Source: Lewinellaceae bacterium (GTDB lineage: Bacteria; Bacteroidota; Bacteroidia; Chitinophagales; Saprospiraceae). Taken from it: DNA of 64,000 nt. Of this stretch, positions 37,632 to 46,896 are shown in pieces. Each line of letters starts with the position of its first letter. The first letter of the stretch is position 1. The DNA is taken from positions 1 to 64,000 of the forward strand of contig JADJOD010000050.1 in the NCBI GenBank assembly GCA_016713985.1. Reading direction: 5' to 3'. The translations under genes and the position numbers were made by a program. Under the pieces are notes generated by a model. That model was not told where the DNA came from. It did not search any database and worked only from the letters and a program-made list of their open reading frames with translations.

Positions 37632-38171
37632 ACAGGATTTACATGATCTGCAGGTTCCGTTGGCTTTGCCGACGAATATAAAAACCTGTAGATCATGTAA
37701 ATCCTGTCTAAAAAAACAGCCTGTCCCACAAATGGTATTTTAGACAGGATTTACATGATTTACAGGTTCCGGCGGCTTTGCCGACGAATATAAAAACCTG
37801 TAGATCATGTAAATCCTGTCTAAAAAAACAGCCTGTCCCACAAATGGTATTTTAGACAGGATTTACATGATTTACAGGTTCCGGCGGCTTTGCCGACGAA
37901 TATAAAAACCTGTAGATCAGGTAAATCCTGTCTAAAAAAACAGCCTGTCCCACAAATGGTATTTTAGACAGGATTTACATGATTTACAGGTTCCGGCGGC
38001 TTTGCCGACGAATATAAAAACCTGTAGATCATGTAAATCCTGTCTAAAAACAGCCTGTCCCACAAATGGTATTTTAGACAGGATTTACATGATTTACAGG
38101 TTCGCGGCTTTGCCGACGAATATAAAAACCTGTAGATCATGTAAATCCTGTCTAAAAAAACAGCCTGTCCC
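37621..38171. repeat. Five tandem copies of a ~112-bp palindromic unit
   Basis: Units begin at 37621, 37733, 37845, 37957 and 38067 (112, 112, 112 and 110 bp). Each contains an inverted repeat: ACAGGATTTACATGAT... and its complement ATCATGTAAATCCTGT, separated by GGCTTTGCCGACGAATATA. Differences are few (single bases, one 2-bp loss). The first copy overlaps the 3' end of the methyltransferase gene, whose stop codon is inside the unit. The last ends 8 bases before the bamA stop. Each copy may act as a bidirectional terminator between the convergent genes. Confidence 0.95.
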
Positions 38172-38178
38172 AAATCCA

Positions 38179-40713
38179 TCAATCCGGCTCGAAGCCCAGC
38201 ACGATGTTAAACCGCGCGAAGTTGGACAGTTTTTTCTCGCCGTAAAATTCCGGCTTGTCAAAACCGATGCCCCAGTCGAAGCCGAGGGTACCGAACATGG
38301 GCAGGAATACCCGCAAACCAACTCCCACCGAACGTTTGATATCAAAGGGATTGAAGTCGCGCGCGCGTGCCCAGGCGTTGCCGCCCTGGGCGAAAGCCGT
38401 CACAAAAATGGTGCTGGACGGGTTGAGCGAGAGTGGATAACGCAATTCCACGGTGTATTTGTTGAATACCCCCGCGCCTCCGGGGAATTTTTGCATGATG
38501 TCTTCCGTGCCGTAACCGCGCAAGCTGATGATATCGCGACCGTTGAGGCCGAAAGACTGGTTGCTCAGGCCGTCGCCGCCAAGTTCAAAACGTTCGAATG
38601 GAGAAAGTGAGGTTTTGTCGGACCAGCGGCCGAGGATACCGATTTTGGCGGAGGTTTTTAATACTAATTTGCCCACCAGGGTGGTGTACCAGTCGGCGTC
38701 GATGCGCCATTTGATGTATTCCACATAGCGATACAGGTCTTTGACGCCGGCGGTATCGTAGAAGGATTTTTCCTTAAACCACGAATACGGTGGCGTCATC
38801 TGCATTTTCATGGAGATCAGGGAGCCGTTTCGCGGGAAGATCGGGTCGTTCACGCTGTTGCGCGCGAGGGTGAGGCCGAGGTTGTAGTTGTGGTAAATAC
38901 CCTCGTTGATCACACGGCCCAGGTCGTCGACAAATCCGCCGTAGCGGTTGATTTTCAGCGTTTGAACGTTCATGTCCGCGCGGAAAATGAAGTTGTCGTC
39001 CGGAAACTTCAGGCGGGTACCGAAACCCACCGTGCCGTTGATAATATCGAGGCGCTGGAAGTTGTCGGCGCCTTCGAAGCCGTTGGAATAGCGGTTGAAA
39101 AAGCCCGCCACCGTGAGTGAATTAGGCTTTTTGCCACCCAGCCAGGGTTCGGTGAACGACATATTGTACGACTGGTAGCGGTCGCCGGCCGTCTGGCCGC
39201 GAATGCTGAGGCGCTGGCCGTCGCCTTGCGGCAGCGGGTTCCAGGCGGCTTTATTTTTGATGTTGCGGATCGAAAAGTTATTAAACGTGACGCCGAGGGT
39301 GCCGATCACCCCGCCCCGGCTAAAGGCCGTGGAAGGCTGATAACCCGCCGAAAGTTCCAACTGGTCGGAAGGGCGTTCTTCCACCGTGTATTCGATGTCC
39401 ACCGTGCCGCGGTCGGGGTTGACGGGCGTATTGATACCCAGTGATTCGGGGTTGAAGTAGCCGAGGTTGACGATTTCGCGCTGGGAGCGGATGATGTCGG
39501 CCCGGCTGAATTTGTCGCCCGGGCGGGTGAAGAGTTCGCGGCGCACCACGTGTTCGTTCGTGCGGTCGTTGCCTTTGATCACAACGCGGTCGATCGTGGC
39601 CTGCGGGCCTTCAAAAATGCGCAGTTCGAGATCGATTGAATCCCGGTCGACGGCGATTTCCACGGGGTCGACCCGGAAAAACAGGTACCCGTTGTCCAAG
39701 TACAAAGAAGAAATATCGCGGCCGTCCTGGCTGAAGGAAAGGCGGGTATCGAGCAGTTCCTGGTTGTAAACGTCGCCTTTTTTTATACCCAGCACCTGGT
39801 CGAGGTATTTGGTTTCGTAGATGGTATTGCCTTTCCAGATGATGTTCCGGAAGTAGTACCGGTGGCCTTCGTCGATTTTGATATCGATCATCAGGCGCCC
39901 TTTTTTCTCGCGCCAGATGGTGTCTTTTACGATACGGGCGTCGCGGAAACCGACGGTATTGTAGTATTTTTCGATGGCGAGTTTGTCCTCCTCGTAGTCC
40001 TTGCGCACTAATTTTGATTTTTTAAACAACCGGCGTTTGCGCACCGTGTTTTTCATCTTTTTGCGCAGGGTTTTGGATTTTACGCTGGTATTGCCGCTGA
40101 ACCGGATGTCCTTGATTTTCACCCGGTTGCCTTTATTGATGACAAATTCGAGGCGGGTAGCGTTGATCGTTTTGTCGTCGGGGAATTGGCGGATCACCAC
40201 TTTGACGTTTTGATAACCTTTGTCCATGTAGTGTTGCTCCATCGCGTACACCAGCGAAGCTTTTACGTTGTCGGTCATGATGGCGCCTTTTTGCAGGAAT
40301 TTGCCGATGATGCCGTTCAGGTCGTCGTGCTGGTTCTTTTTAACTCCGATATAGGAGTGACGCGTGTAGCGGGGCAGTTCTTTCACCACAATTTCCAGAA
40401 ATACCTTGTCGCCGGCCGAACGTTCGCGCAGGATCTGGACGTCGGTGAACAGGTGCAGGTTCCAGAGTGCCTGAACGGCCTTGGAAAATTGTCCGCCGGG
40501 AATACGGATTTTGTCGCCAACCCGGAAGCCGCAGATCGCAATAAGTGCGCTGGCATCGGCGTACTGTGCGCCGGTGACGCGGATACCGCCGATTTCATAT
40601 TCTGCCGGTTTGTCGTATTGTACAATCGGCAAAATGGTATCTGAGGTTTGGGCAAGGGCGGCAAAAGCGCCAAAAAAGAACAGCAGGAGGCTGGAAATAT
40701 ATACTTTCATCAT
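38179..40713 (-). CDS. bamA: Outer membrane protein assembly factor BamA
   Basis: 844 residues from the ATG pair at 40713/40710; a longer frame upstream (to 40773) lacks signal character. Signal peptide MKVYISSLLLFFFGAFAALA, then five POTRA repeats (GNTSVKSKTLRKKMKNT and GNDRTNEHVVRRELFTRPGD are two of them), then a beta-barrel with RGYGTEDIMQKFPGG and a C-terminal Phe-containing last strand. BamA inserts outer-membrane proteins. It lies 79 bases after surA on the same strand, with no terminator seen, so the two, with the PpiC-like lipoprotein, look like one outer-membrane-assembly operon. Confidence 0.95.
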   Translation of the reverse strand: MMKVYISSLLLFFFGAFAALAQTSDTILPIVQYDKPAEYEIGGIRVTGAQYADASALIAICGFRVGDKIRIPGGQFSKAVQALWNLHLFTDVQILRERSAGDKVFLEIVVKELPRYTRHSYIGVKKNQHDDLNGIIGKFLQKGAIMTDNVKASLVYAMEQHYMDKGYQNVKVVIRQFPDDKTINATRLEFVINKGNRVKIKDIRFSGNTSVKSKTLRKKMKNTVRKRRLFKKSKLVRKDYEEDKLAIEKYYNTVGFRDARIVKDTIWREKKGRLMIDIKIDEGHRYYFRNIIWKGNTIYETKYLDQVLGIKKGDVYNQELLDTRLSFSQDGRDISSLYLDNGYLFFRVDPVEIAVDRDSIDLELRIFEGPQATIDRVVIKGNDRTNEHVVRRELFTRPGDKFSRADIIRSQREIVNLGYFNPESLGINTPVNPDRGTVDIEYTVEERPSDQLELSAGYQPSTAFSRGGVIGTLGVTFNNFSIRNIKNKAAWNPLPQGDGQRLSIRGQTAGDRYQSYNMSFTEPWLGGKKPNSLTVAGFFNRYSNGFEGADNFQRLDIINGTVGFGTRLKFPDDNFIFRADMNVQTLKINRYGGFVDDLGRVINEGIYHNYNLGLTLARNSVNDPIFPRNGSLISMKMQMTPPYSWFKEKSFYDTAGVKDLYRYVEYIKWRIDADWYTTLVGKLVLKTSAKIGILGRWSDKTSLSPFERFELGGDGLSNQSFGLNGRDIISLRGYGTEDIMQKFPGGAGVFNKYTVELRYPLSLNPSSTIFVTAFAQGGNAWARARDFNPFDIKRSVGVGLRVFLPMFGTLGFDWGIGFDKPEFYGEKKLSNFARFNIVLGFEPD

Positions 40714-40791
40714 TGCGTCGGTTGAAAAAGCGTCGTAAAAACGGGCAATAGCCGTCGAACGCCGGCTTGGCAAGCAGTTGTTTGTAAAGGG

Positions 40792-42428
40792 TTAAGGTCT
40801 GTTTTGGGCGAGTAATTCTTTCAGATTCGGGCAGGAGCCGAACAGGCCGCCGACCGACAGGTAGGTGCTGCGGAGTTTTTCGAGCACCCATTTTTCCGTG
40901 TATTCCGATTTTTTTGTTCCAGGGCGGCCTGCTGAATTTTGCCGTAATCCTGTTTCAGGTCGGCCTTGTGCGGTTTCGAGCGACTTTGTAGCAGAACAAG
41001 CCGGAAGAGCCGGGTGCCATCGGGTGAACGGAAAGGGAAGGGTTCGGTGATATCGCCTACTGCCAGGCCGTCGATCGCAAAAAACACGTCCGTATCGAGG
41101 TCGGCGACTTCAAAAAAGGTGTTGCCACTGCGGGGGTTGGCCACCCGCCCGTCGTTGTTGTAACTCGCCTGGTTTTTGTCGCCGAAACGTTTGACGGCGT
41201 CGCTGAAGGTCATTTCGCCGTTTTTGATGGATTGTTGCACGGAATCGAGTTTGGATTTGGCCGCTTCGAGGTCCGCATCCGTGATTTCCGGTTTGATCAG
41301 GATATGCCGGGCGTGAACGATGTTGCCGCGCCGTTCGAGCAGTTGAATGATGTGAAAACCAAATTCAGTTTCCACGACCTGGCTGACCTGGTTGGGTTCG
41401 AGTTTGTACACCGCCGCTTCAAATTCGGGCACAAAAGTGCCGCGTCTCTGGAAGCCGAGGTCGCCGCCGTTGGCGCCGCTACCCGGGTCGGCGCTGAATT
41501 TTTTGGCGAGTTCCGCAAAATCCTCCCCGTTTTCGGTAATTTTTTTGCGGAGTTCGTCGGCACGGCTTTTTGCCTTTTCAAATTCTTCCTTGTTGACCCT
41601 GGGTTTGTACACCAGTTCCCGGATTTCCACTTCGGCGTTGAAATAAGGAAGCGAATCGACGGGGATATTGTTAAAAAACTGCTTTACTTCGGAAGGGGTG
41701 ATCGTCGCTTTCCCGGTGATCTGACCCTGCATGCGTTCCGCGAGGAGTTGGTTGCGCATATCGCCGCGCAACTGGTCTTTGATCTGGGCGATGCTTTGGC
41801 CGTAAAAATCCTCGATGGCCCCTTCATCCTGGTTGAAATACAACATCAGTCGGTCGATACGCGCGTTCAACTGGGTTTCCACTTCTTCGTCTTTTACGTC
41901 CACGGAGTCGATTTTGGCCTGGTTGACCAGCAGTTTCTGGATGATCAGGTTTTGCACCACCACACATTTGTATTCGTCCGGCAGTTCGCGTTGTTGTTGT
42001 TTAACGTAAGCGAATTGTTCCTGCACCTCGCTCAGCAGAATGATCTCGCTGCCCACGGTTGCCACGACCTGGTCGATAACGGCCTTGTCGTTTTGGGCGG
42101 AAAGCGCGGCGGGAAACAGGAAAAAGAGGAAAAGGACGGTGGACGGTAGACGGTAGACGGTGGACGGTGGACGGTGGACGGTGGACGGTAGACGGTGGAC
42201 GGTGGACGGTGGACGGTGGACGGTGGACGGTGGACGGTGGACGGTGGACGGTGGACGGTAGACGGTGGACGGTAGACGGTGGACGGTGGACGGTAGACGG
42301 TAGACGGTAGACGGTGGACAGTGGGCAGCACACGTTACACGGTATAATGATGGTATGGCTCCGTAGATCATTGGTATTGTTTTATTAAAATTTTGGCGGT
42401 AAAAAATTTGCCAAATATTCATAATCAA
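40792..42428 (-). CDS. surA: SurA-like periplasmic chaperone/PPIase (C-terminal frameshift, repeat-coded N-terminus)
   Basis: Two PpiC rotamase domains (about GFQRRGTFVPEFEAAVYKLE and HARHILIKPEITDADLE) follow a SurA-type N-terminal chaperone domain (VIDQVVATVGSEIILLSEVQ). The signal peptide (VLFLFFLFPAALSAQ) has no start codon of its own; the frame runs back through a 7-bp repeat to ATG 42428, giving a tail of STVHRPP repeats. Near the end, a run of seven A (40909-40915) should be eight: the other frame then reads KKSEYTEKWVLEKL to a natural stop at 40792. It delivers outer-membrane proteins to BamA, encoded next. Confidence 0.85.
42134..42327. repeat. Heptamer array (GGACGGT/AGACGGT) in the 5' part of surA
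   Basis: About 27 units of GGACGGT with frequent AGACGGT variants run from 42134 to 42327. Since 7 is not a multiple of 3, three units code for a 7-residue repeat; on the minus strand this gives STVHRPP and STVYRLP in the surA frame, all three frames being open. No start codon separates it from the signal-peptide-like segment. Confidence 0.95.
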
Positions 42429-42514
42429 GTGTTTATGTGTTTTTTATGTCGAGAATTAACGGGATTCTCCGAATGCCTCAAAACCAACGCTTCACCACCC
42501 GCCTTCTGCCGTCA

Positions 42515-43363
42515 TTATTGCACGATTTTTACGTTTTCGCGGCGAAGTTCCTTTTGATAAAGGTCTTCTTTCCAACGCTCCAGCAGTTCCTGTTTTCGTT
42601 TGTGCAGAATTACTTTGGAGGCCTGCTCTTTTACGTAGTCGAAGGGTGCGGTGGTTTTGCCCTGCACGGTTTCGAGCACGCGGTAGTAGTACCTGAAGTC
42701 GCCGTCGCTGAGGGTCCCTTCCCGGCGTGAGGCAACGTTGTCCGCTGTTAACGTTCCTTTGGGCAAAAGCGCGGCCACCTCTTCCAGTTTATACCATTTT
42801 TCGCGGTTGAGCATGGCGAAAGCCGCCCACTGTTTTGCGTAGGTATTGAGTTTGGGTTCGTCGGCGGCGTTGCGGCTGTACCAGAGTTTGTTGATTTCCG
42901 TTTGAGGCGCGTCGGACGGGAGTTTCAGCAGCAAGCACTTGAGAATGGTGCTTTCGAGTTGAAACTGGTCCCTGTTATTTTCATAAAACGCCTTCATCTC
43001 GGCTTCCGAGACGGTGCTGTCGAGTTTTTCGGCGATGATCTGTTCTTCGAAATTGAACCGGACTAAGCTTGCGCGGTAACTGCGCACTAATTCATCGATG
43101 TCTAAGTCTTTCGGGATGTTGCGTTCGGCTTCATACATCAGTAACTGTTCCCGTATCCAGCGCTGGGCGTAGGCGCTGACCATCAATGCGCTGTCTTCTT
43201 TGGTTGTTCCTTCCGGCACGATGCCTTCCAGTTCGGACAGGTACAGGTTTTTATTGTAGACCTGGGCCAACAGCTTATCGTCTTTCCGCTGAGCGTCGCT
43301 GCCGCCACAGCGCCACAGCAGTGCGCCGAGCAATAGGAAAATGAAAAGTAAATTGCCTTTCAT
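42515..43363 (-). CDS. PpiC/SurA-like lipoprotein
   Basis: 282 residues with a lipoprotein signal (FLLLGALLWRC). The middle resembles a SurA N-terminal chaperone region (YLSELEGIVPEGTTKED, YAQRWIREQLLMYEAE), and the C-terminal half looks like a degenerate parvulin region (LKCLLLKLPS, then DGDFRYYYRVLETVQG). It is the first gene of a minus-strand run with surA (86 bases later) and bamA, so probably helps outer-membrane protein biogenesis. Rotamase catalysis is doubtful because the parvulin motifs are weak. Confidence 0.75.
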   Translation of the reverse strand: MKGNLLFIFLLLGALLWRCGGSDAQRKDDKLLAQVYNKNLYLSELEGIVPEGTTKEDSALMVSAYAQRWIREQLLMYEAERNIPKDLDIDELVRSYRASLVRFNFEEQIIAEKLDSTVSEAEMKAFYENNRDQFQLESTILKCLLLKLPSDAPQTEINKLWYSRNAADEPKLNTYAKQWAAFAMLNREKWYKLEEVAALLPKGTLTADNVASRREGTLSDGDFRYYYRVLETVQGKTTAPFDYVKEQASKVILHKRKQELLERWKEDLYQKELRRENVKIVQ

Positions 43364-43599
43364 GGTTAGTATTTAGCCAAAGCCGCGCAAAGGTAGTTGA
43401 ATTGCCTGGAAATGACTGCGTTTGGTGCAAACTTGATGGGTAAAGTTGGTCGCAGGAGATGATTTTGACGGAATCGTGGTTTTTGAACACCGGCGGACAG
43501 ATTTTGAACAGGGTTTGGACTGGCGGTTGGACAAGTGCCGGACGGACATTTGTGCCATCCAACAACACCGTTCAAACTTGTTTCAAATCTTTATTAAAA

Positions 43600-44250
43600 A
43601 TGAAAACGTTCCAGTCTTTGCTCGCGCTGCTCGCTCTGGCATTCAGCGCCCAATTCATTCACGCTCAGTCGAATAGCGTAATTTCCATCTCCACCTCTGC
43701 TACCGCCGTCGCCGCCGATTACGACAAGGCCGTTTCCGCATTCCAGGCCAAAGGAATATGGGAATTGGGGTGGTCGTTCCACGCTATGGGCGCCGCACAA
43801 CCGGCCGGTTTGTTCGGCATCGGCATCTTCCCGACCCGTGAAGCCTTTGACAAACGATCGGAAGCGACCCGCCCCGTTTTTGAACAGGCCGGCGTCAAAC
43901 CCAACGTCCGGGTGTACGAAATTTACAGCAGTTTTATGGGTACCGTGCCGGCGGAGAAGCCGGCGGCGGGTATTGTTGTTCATTTCGACGCCAAAGGTAT
44001 GAGCGCCGCCCAGTACGACCAGATCATCGCCGAACTGAACAAGTCAGGAGCGACGTTTCCGCCGCCCGGACAGATCAGTCACGTTGCCTACAAAACCGAT
44101 GACGGCGTCAAAGTGGTGGACGTGTGGGAATCCGCTGAAAATTTCGGCGCATTCGGTGAAAAACTGATGCCCATCCTCCAAAGCCTCGGCATTGATGCCG
44201 GTCAGCCGGTTATTTACGGCCTTTACAACTACCTGAAAACCAACAATTAA
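43600..44250 (+). CDS. Secreted protein with dimeric alpha/beta-barrel-like repeats, function unknown
   Basis: 216 residues from the ATG at 43600, which opens a signal peptide (FQSLLALLALAFSAQFIHAQ); the longer upstream frame is not supported. The second half (GIVVHFDAKGMSAAQYDQII, HVAYKTDDGVKVVDVWESAE) has the strand-helix pattern of antibiotic-biosynthesis-monooxygenase-like or stress-response barrels, and the first half may be a diverged copy. No catalytic residues can be named. It leads a short plus-strand run with a SnoaL-like and a membrane protein. Confidence 0.6.
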   Translation: MKTFQSLLALLALAFSAQFIHAQSNSVISISTSATAVAADYDKAVSAFQAKGIWELGWSFHAMGAAQPAGLFGIGIFPTREAFDKRSEATRPVFEQAGVKPNVRVYEIYSSFMGTVPAEKPAAGIVVHFDAKGMSAAQYDQIIAELNKSGATFPPPGQISHVAYKTDDGVKVVDVWESAENFGAFGEKLMPILQSLGIDAGQPVIYGLYNYLKTNN

Positions 44251-44293
44251 GACTCTCCCCGACATACTTTAAATGTTTAAACATCCTGTAACC

Positions 44294-44695
44294 ATGCACA
44301 ACAACATTGCAACCGTACAACAGATCTACACCTGCTTCGGGCAGGGCGACGTTCCCGGCATTCTGGCCAAATTAGCCGACCAGGTCCGCTTTTTTAACGG
44401 CGCCGACCCGGCTGTGGCGCCGTTCGGCGGCACGTTCGACGGTAAAGACGGCGTCACCCGCTTTTTCACAGCCCTGGGTTCCACCACCCAAACCACCCTG
44501 TTTGAACCCACCCATTTCCGGGAAGAAGGCAACAAAGTGATCAACGACGTCCGGCACGACGGCATCGTGCTCGGCACCAACAAGCCGTTCAGCGTGCAGT
44601 CTTCATTTTCCTGGACTTTTAACGAAAACGGCGAAGTGGTGGATTGGGCCGGCACGGGCGATTTTTCGAGCCTGAACGCTGCGCTTGTGCAATAA
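44294..44695 (+). CDS. SnoaL-like / NTF2-fold protein
   Basis: 133 residues from ATG 44294 (ATG 44273 is also in frame). The pattern TVQQIYTCFGQGDVPGILAKL, then FGGTFDGKDGVTRFF and SSFSWTFNENGEVVDWAG is typical of the SnoaL-like NTF2 superfamily, small cone-shaped domains that bind or convert small hydrophobic molecules. The specific activity is unknown. It lies 43 bases after the previous gene. Confidence 0.75.
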   Translation: MHNNIATVQQIYTCFGQGDVPGILAKLADQVRFFNGADPAVAPFGGTFDGKDGVTRFFTALGSTTQTTLFEPTHFREEGNKVINDVRHDGIVLGTNKPFSVQSSFSWTFNENGEVVDWAGTGDFSSLNAALVQ

Positions 44696-44910
44696 CGTTT
44701 TTTCAAAATGTGCTGAAAACCGTTTTGGTGGTTGGCCGCAGCAGCGACAACAGAAGTGTGCGCAGGAGCCGGCCAATACCCTGATTATCAGACGGTTCGG
44801 GCCGAAGGTGAGCGATGCAATCCGGTCAACCGGTTTGCCGCACACCTTCTTCCGCCCCTGGTATGAAGCGGGAAAAACGGCTGAATATCAATTCAAAAAC
44901 AGGTAAAAAC

Positions 44911-45354
44911 ATGATACACCGAAACACATTCCTGGCCTGGATAGTCACTTCCGTTGCAATGGTCGCGCTCAACGGCTTTTTCCACGGCGTGGCGGCAGCC
45001 GGTTTTTTTGACACGCATTTTGCACCGCTGGGCGACGCCGTGCTCAAAATGGCCGATTTTCGGGTGGCGCCCATAGTCGCCCTCGAATTTATTCTTGATT
45101 TTGTAATGCTGGTATTTATTACCCGCTGGCGGGCCGAACCCGTCGATGTCCGGGAAGCCATGCGCACCGGCGCTTTGTTCTATTTCGCCACGTCGGTCAC
45201 GTGGAACGTCGGCAATTCCGCCACGTTTGTACATTGGGCGCCGGTGGTCACCGTTGCGGACGTCGTCTGGCACGTATTCACGGGTTTAGTTGCCGGCTGG
45301 CTGATCGCCAAATTGTTCAATCTGAGGTGGCGGACGGGCACATTTGCAGCGTAA
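44911..45354 (+). CDS. Small integral membrane protein, unknown family
   Basis: 147 residues from ATG 44911. Four hydrophobic helices are visible (FLAWIVTSVAMVALNGFF, VAPIVALEFILDFVMLVFI, LFYFATSVTWNV, VVWHVFTGLVAGWLIAKLF). No motif ties it to a known transporter. Its context after the SnoaL-like gene suggests co-transcription, with about 215 bases between them that contain no gene. Confidence 0.6.
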   Translation: MIHRNTFLAWIVTSVAMVALNGFFHGVAAAGFFDTHFAPLGDAVLKMADFRVAPIVALEFILDFVMLVFITRWRAEPVDVREAMRTGALFYFATSVTWNVGNSATFVHWAPVVTVADVVWHVFTGLVAGWLIAKLFNLRWRTGTFAA

Positions 45355-45390
45355 ATCGTTATACGTAAGAGGCTGTTTCACAATATTTTT

Positions 45391-45469
45391 CCGCAGATGA
45401 TCGAGGTTTTCGCAGATTTTTTTCCAGGTAGCCGAAATAAAAATCTGCGTTGATCTGTGAAATCTGCGG
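45391..45469. repeat. Intergenic palindromic element (CTGCGGAT/ATCTGCGG type)
   Basis: CCGCAGAT with CGCAGATTTTT (45391-45421) mirrors AAAAATCTGCG with ATCTGCGG (45438-45469). The word resembles a widespread Bacteroidota-type intergenic repeat. It lies directly before a gene fragment and may have replaced its 5' part. Confidence 0.7.
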
Positions 45470-45489
45470 GAGACCCAATCATTGCCGCA

Positions 45490-45712
45490 GCAACATTGAA
45501 CTCCTGTACGGCGGCTTCCACCTCGTACCTTTTGACCGTCAGAAAATCGAGGCCATCGCGTATTACCTGAAAAATGACCTCGGCGTACACCGGGTGGCGC
45601 CGGCGCACTGCACGGGCACCTGGCGTTTAAGGTGTTGAGTGATTTGTATGGAGGTGATTATGTGTATGCGGGATTGGGAGAAATGATTCATTTTCAGGGT
45701 ATTGGCGAATAA
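45490..45712 (+). pseudogene. 3' fragment of a metallo-beta-lactamase-fold hydrolase gene
   Basis: A reading frame (LLYGGFHLVPFDRQKIEAIA, then DLGVHRVAPAHCTG) matches the C-terminal part of MBL-fold hydrolases, where GGFHL and APAHCTG are conserved. One C appears missing near 45617 (ACGGGCACCTGG); reading on gives LAFKVLSDLYGGDYVYAGLG and a stop at 45710. The N-terminal two-thirds with the HxHxDH zinc motif are absent, replaced by the repeat upstream. A dead remnant. Confidence 0.65.
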
Positions 45713-45780
45713 ATTCAAAATACATTACCTTGAGCTGTTTCTAAAAACCAAAAGTAGCGTGAACCAAACCTAAACGTATC

Positions 45781-46827
45781 ATGAAAAACACCTCCTTCCT
45801 CCTCCTCCTGCCGGCGCTCTTTTTTTCCGCCTGCATCGCCACTTCATCTGACAAACCCGACAACACCATGACCCTCCAGCGTTATTTCGCGCCCACCGGC
45901 GACGGCCTTCAAAGCGGCGGCGTACAGGTGATCCCGGTCAAAACCCCGAAAGGTGAATTCAAGGTATGGACCAAACGTTTCGGCAACAACCCGAAGATCA
46001 GGCTTTTACTCCTGCAGGGCGGCCCCGGCTGCACGCACGAATACTGGGAATGTATGGAAAGTTTTTTGCCCGCCGAAGGCATCGAATTTATCTATTACGA
46101 CCAGTTGGGCACCGGGTTTTCGGATGATCCGAAGGATACCTCGATGTGGGACCTGCCGCGTTACGTGGAGGAAGTGGAGCAGGTGCGTGTGGCGCTGGGC
46201 CTGGATAAAGACAACTTTTACCTGCTCGGCCACTCCTGGGGCGGCATACTCGCGATGGAATACGCCCTGAAATACCAGGATAACCTGAAGGGGCTGGTCA
46301 TTTCCAACATGATGGCGAGTTGCCCCGAATACGGCAAATACGCCGACGAGGTGCTGGCCAAACAAATGGACCCCAAAGTGCTCGATACCATCCGGATGAT
46401 CGAGGCCAAAGGCGACTTCGACAACCCGAAGTACATGGAACTGCTGATGCCGAATTTTTACGCCAAACACATCTGCCGCATTCCCTTAGATCAGTGGCCC
46501 GACGCCGTAAACCGTTCGTTTGGCAAAATGAATCACAGCTTATACGTGACCATGCAGGGGCCCAGCGAATTCGGCATCGGCGGCAAACTCAAAAACTGGG
46601 ACGTAAAAGCCCAATTGCCCACCATTAAAGTACCTACCCTCAGTATCGGCGGCACCCACGACACCATGGACCCCGAACACATGAAGTGGATTTCTACCGC
46701 CGTGCAAAAAGGCCGTTTTTTGTTGTGCCCCAATGGCGGACACATGTGTATGTGGGACGACCAAAAAACCTACATGGCCGGCCTGATCACCTTCCTCAAA
46801 GACGTGGATGGTGGAGTGATTAAATGA
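45781..46827 (+). CDS. Proline iminopeptidase-like alpha/beta hydrolase, lipoprotein
   Basis: 348 residues with a lipoprotein signal (LLLLPALFFSAC). An alpha/beta hydrolase of peptidase family S33: oxyanion motif LLLQGGPGCTHEYWE, nucleophile elbow GHSWGGILAMEYA near residue 142, and a catalytic His in GGHMCMW near the end (residue 320), with an Asp in GTHDTMD. Members release N-terminal Pro or other residues from peptides. The lipid anchor suggests peptide processing in the periplasm or at the surface. It is followed at 70 bases by the next plus-strand gene. Confidence 0.87.
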   Translation: MKNTSFLLLLPALFFSACIATSSDKPDNTMTLQRYFAPTGDGLQSGGVQVIPVKTPKGEFKVWTKRFGNNPKIRLLLLQGGPGCTHEYWECMESFLPAEGIEFIYYDQLGTGFSDDPKDTSMWDLPRYVEEVEQVRVALGLDKDNFYLLGHSWGGILAMEYALKYQDNLKGLVISNMMASCPEYGKYADEVLAKQMDPKVLDTIRMIEAKGDFDNPKYMELLMPNFYAKHICRIPLDQWPDAVNRSFGKMNHSLYVTMQGPSEFGIGGKLKNWDVKAQLPTIKVPTLSIGGTHDTMDPEHMKWISTAVQKGRFLLCPNGGHMCMWDDQKTYMAGLITFLKDVDGGVIK

Positions 46828-46896
46828 TCTTCCACATCAGGGTTGTGTTGTTGCGCGGCAATTTGCCACCTTTGCGCCCAGAACGCAACAAGCACA

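Noticed and set aside
37621..38171. CRISPR array
   Set aside because: The repeated unit is contiguous, 112 bp and palindromic; there are no unique spacers of similar length and no cas genes.
42134..42327. CRISPR or coding VNTR as a selected protein repeat
   Set aside because: Unit is 7 bp with no spacers. All three frames are open because of sequence composition, so the heptapeptide repeat is not evidence that it is translated.
45490..45712. A working MBL hydrolase
   Set aside because: The zinc-binding N-terminal part is missing and the remaining C-terminal part has a frameshift.
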